Shown here one piece after another: positions 63,453-64,000 of a DNA stretch of 64,000 nucleotides. The notes below the pieces were generated by a model. That model worked only from the letters and a program-made list of their open reading frames with translations, made no database searches and was not told the DNA's origin. Positions within the stretch are counted from its first letter, which is position 1. Each line of letters starts with the position of its first letter. The translations under genes and the position numbers were made by a program. The stretch covers positions 1 to 64,000 of the forward strand of contig CAMFDG010000001.1 of assembly GCA_945949045.1 (NCBI GenBank), read 5' to 3'. This stretch comes from an uncultured Lachnospiraceae bacterium (GTDB taxonomy: Bacteria; Bacillota; Clostridia; Lachnospirales; Lachnospiraceae).

Positions 63453-64000
63453 TGCACTAACCTCATCTATTTTTTCCTGAATGCGCTGTTTTACTAAAGC
63501 AGCAATATCCGTTGTCTTCATGTCCTTATATTCCTCGTAGGTAATCGGTTTAAGATAATGAACATAGGTAGTAATAGGCCCAATATGAAAACTGTTGAAG
63601 ACTTTATAGGAGTCAATAAGGGCAATGGGAATAATGGGAGCCTTTGACTTTAATGCGATTTTAAAGCTGCCCGCTTTAAAATCGCAAACCTTATTTTTAT
63701 TGTTGAATTTATAACCGCCCTCCGGAAAAAGAATGTATTTCTTACCGGCTGCTACATCTTTTGAAACCTCGTTGATGATTGTAATTCCCTGTCTCGGGTT
63801 ATCTTTTTCCAATCGCTTTGCCTGAACCAGATCGCAAAATTCACGAACCAGAATCGTATGAGACTTGCGCTTGTCCATAACAAAGGAACAGGGCTCTTTA
63901 TGTGTGTACATGATTCCAAGAACATCATATTTTCCCTGATGATTTGGATACATCATGTAACCACCCTCTTTCGGCAGATTCTCAAGCCCGGTTGCAACTG
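63444..64000 (-). CDS. plsC: 1-acyl-sn-glycerol-3-phosphate acyltransferase, partial at window edge
   Basis: The reading frame stays open to the window edge, upstream of the ATG used in the track, reading VATGLENLPKEGGYMMYPNHQGKYDVLG. The catalytic HX4D motif is NHQGKYD, followed by the second motif region FPEGGYKFN and then KAPIIPIALI. These belong to PlsC-type acyltransferases, which make phosphatidic acid at the membrane. At least 185 residues are present; the N-terminus lies outside the window. The assignment to PlsC over related acyltransferases is by family only. Confidence 0.88.
   Translation of the reverse strand, partial: VATGLENLPKEGGYMMYPNHQGKYDVLGIMYTHKEPCSFVMDKRKSHTILVREFCDLVQAKRLEKDNPRQGITIINEVSKDVAAGKKYILFPEGGYKFNNKNKVCDFKAGSFKIALKSKAPIIPIALIDSYKVFNSFHIGPITTYVHYLKPITYEEYKDMKTTDIAALVKQRIQEKIDEVSAED

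Overview
The window is a chromosome segment of a Gram-positive, spore-lineage Clostridia bacterium, most probably a member of the Lachnospiraceae. The basis is the gene order (rlmH-yqfC-yqfD-phoH-yqfF-like-ybeY; mutS-mutL-miaA; mreBCD-mrdA-minDE-rodA-mgsA; yggS-sepF-ylmH-lspA-rluD), strong AGGAGG-type ribosome binding sites and sigma-A promoters with 17-bp spacers. Genus cannot be told from sequence reading alone. There are no rRNA or tRNA genes, no CRISPR array and no insertion sequence that I can see.

Layout. 0.2-8.7 kb: xpt, then a housekeeping run (rlmH, the sporulation pair yqfC/yqfD, phoH, a degenerate PgpH/YqfF-like HD membrane protein, ybeY), a DUF3048 lipoprotein and a MurJ/SpoVB-type flippase. 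8.7-11.3 kb: an accessory patch with hairpin-forming intergenic repeats, a small membrane protein and an Rpn-family nuclease gene carrying a 12-nt coding microsatellite. 11.3-34.2 kb: the main accessory locus. 34.4-37.5 kb: two FAD-dependent oxidoreductases. 37.5-64 kb: conserved mismatch-repair, cell-shape, division, lipoprotein-maturation and tRNA-modification genes.

The most unusual content is the 12.1-32.6 kb locus. One strand carries, in order: a membrane-anchored protein with a TasA-like C-terminal motif, a TasA/camelysin-like protein, a membrane-anchored McrB-like AAA ATPase, a DUF2357 (McrC-like) protein with no visible nuclease domain, an ER-type signal peptidase of the SipW family with a long acidic cytoplasmic tail, three more proteins with SipW-type N-termini, and a 3883-residue GLUG/beta-helix surface protein. 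A strong terminator closes the run. An HD-GYP protein precedes it and an EAL-domain protein faces it from the far end, so predicted cyclic-di-GMP enzymes flank the locus. My reading is an extracellular fibre or matrix export system that has recruited a McrBC-derived ATPase pair for an envelope job. That is inference, and I cannot check whether it has been described.

Other points: minD and a short minE have no minC between mrdA and rodA, and both lack recognisable membrane-targeting segments. Two families of dispersed intergenic hairpin repeats occur, one at 8.7-9.4 and 37.5-37.8 kb, the other at 6.9 and 35.8 kb. Two divergent promoter pairs share the same back-to-back geometry, and one of them appears to give a leaderless EAL-protein mRNA.
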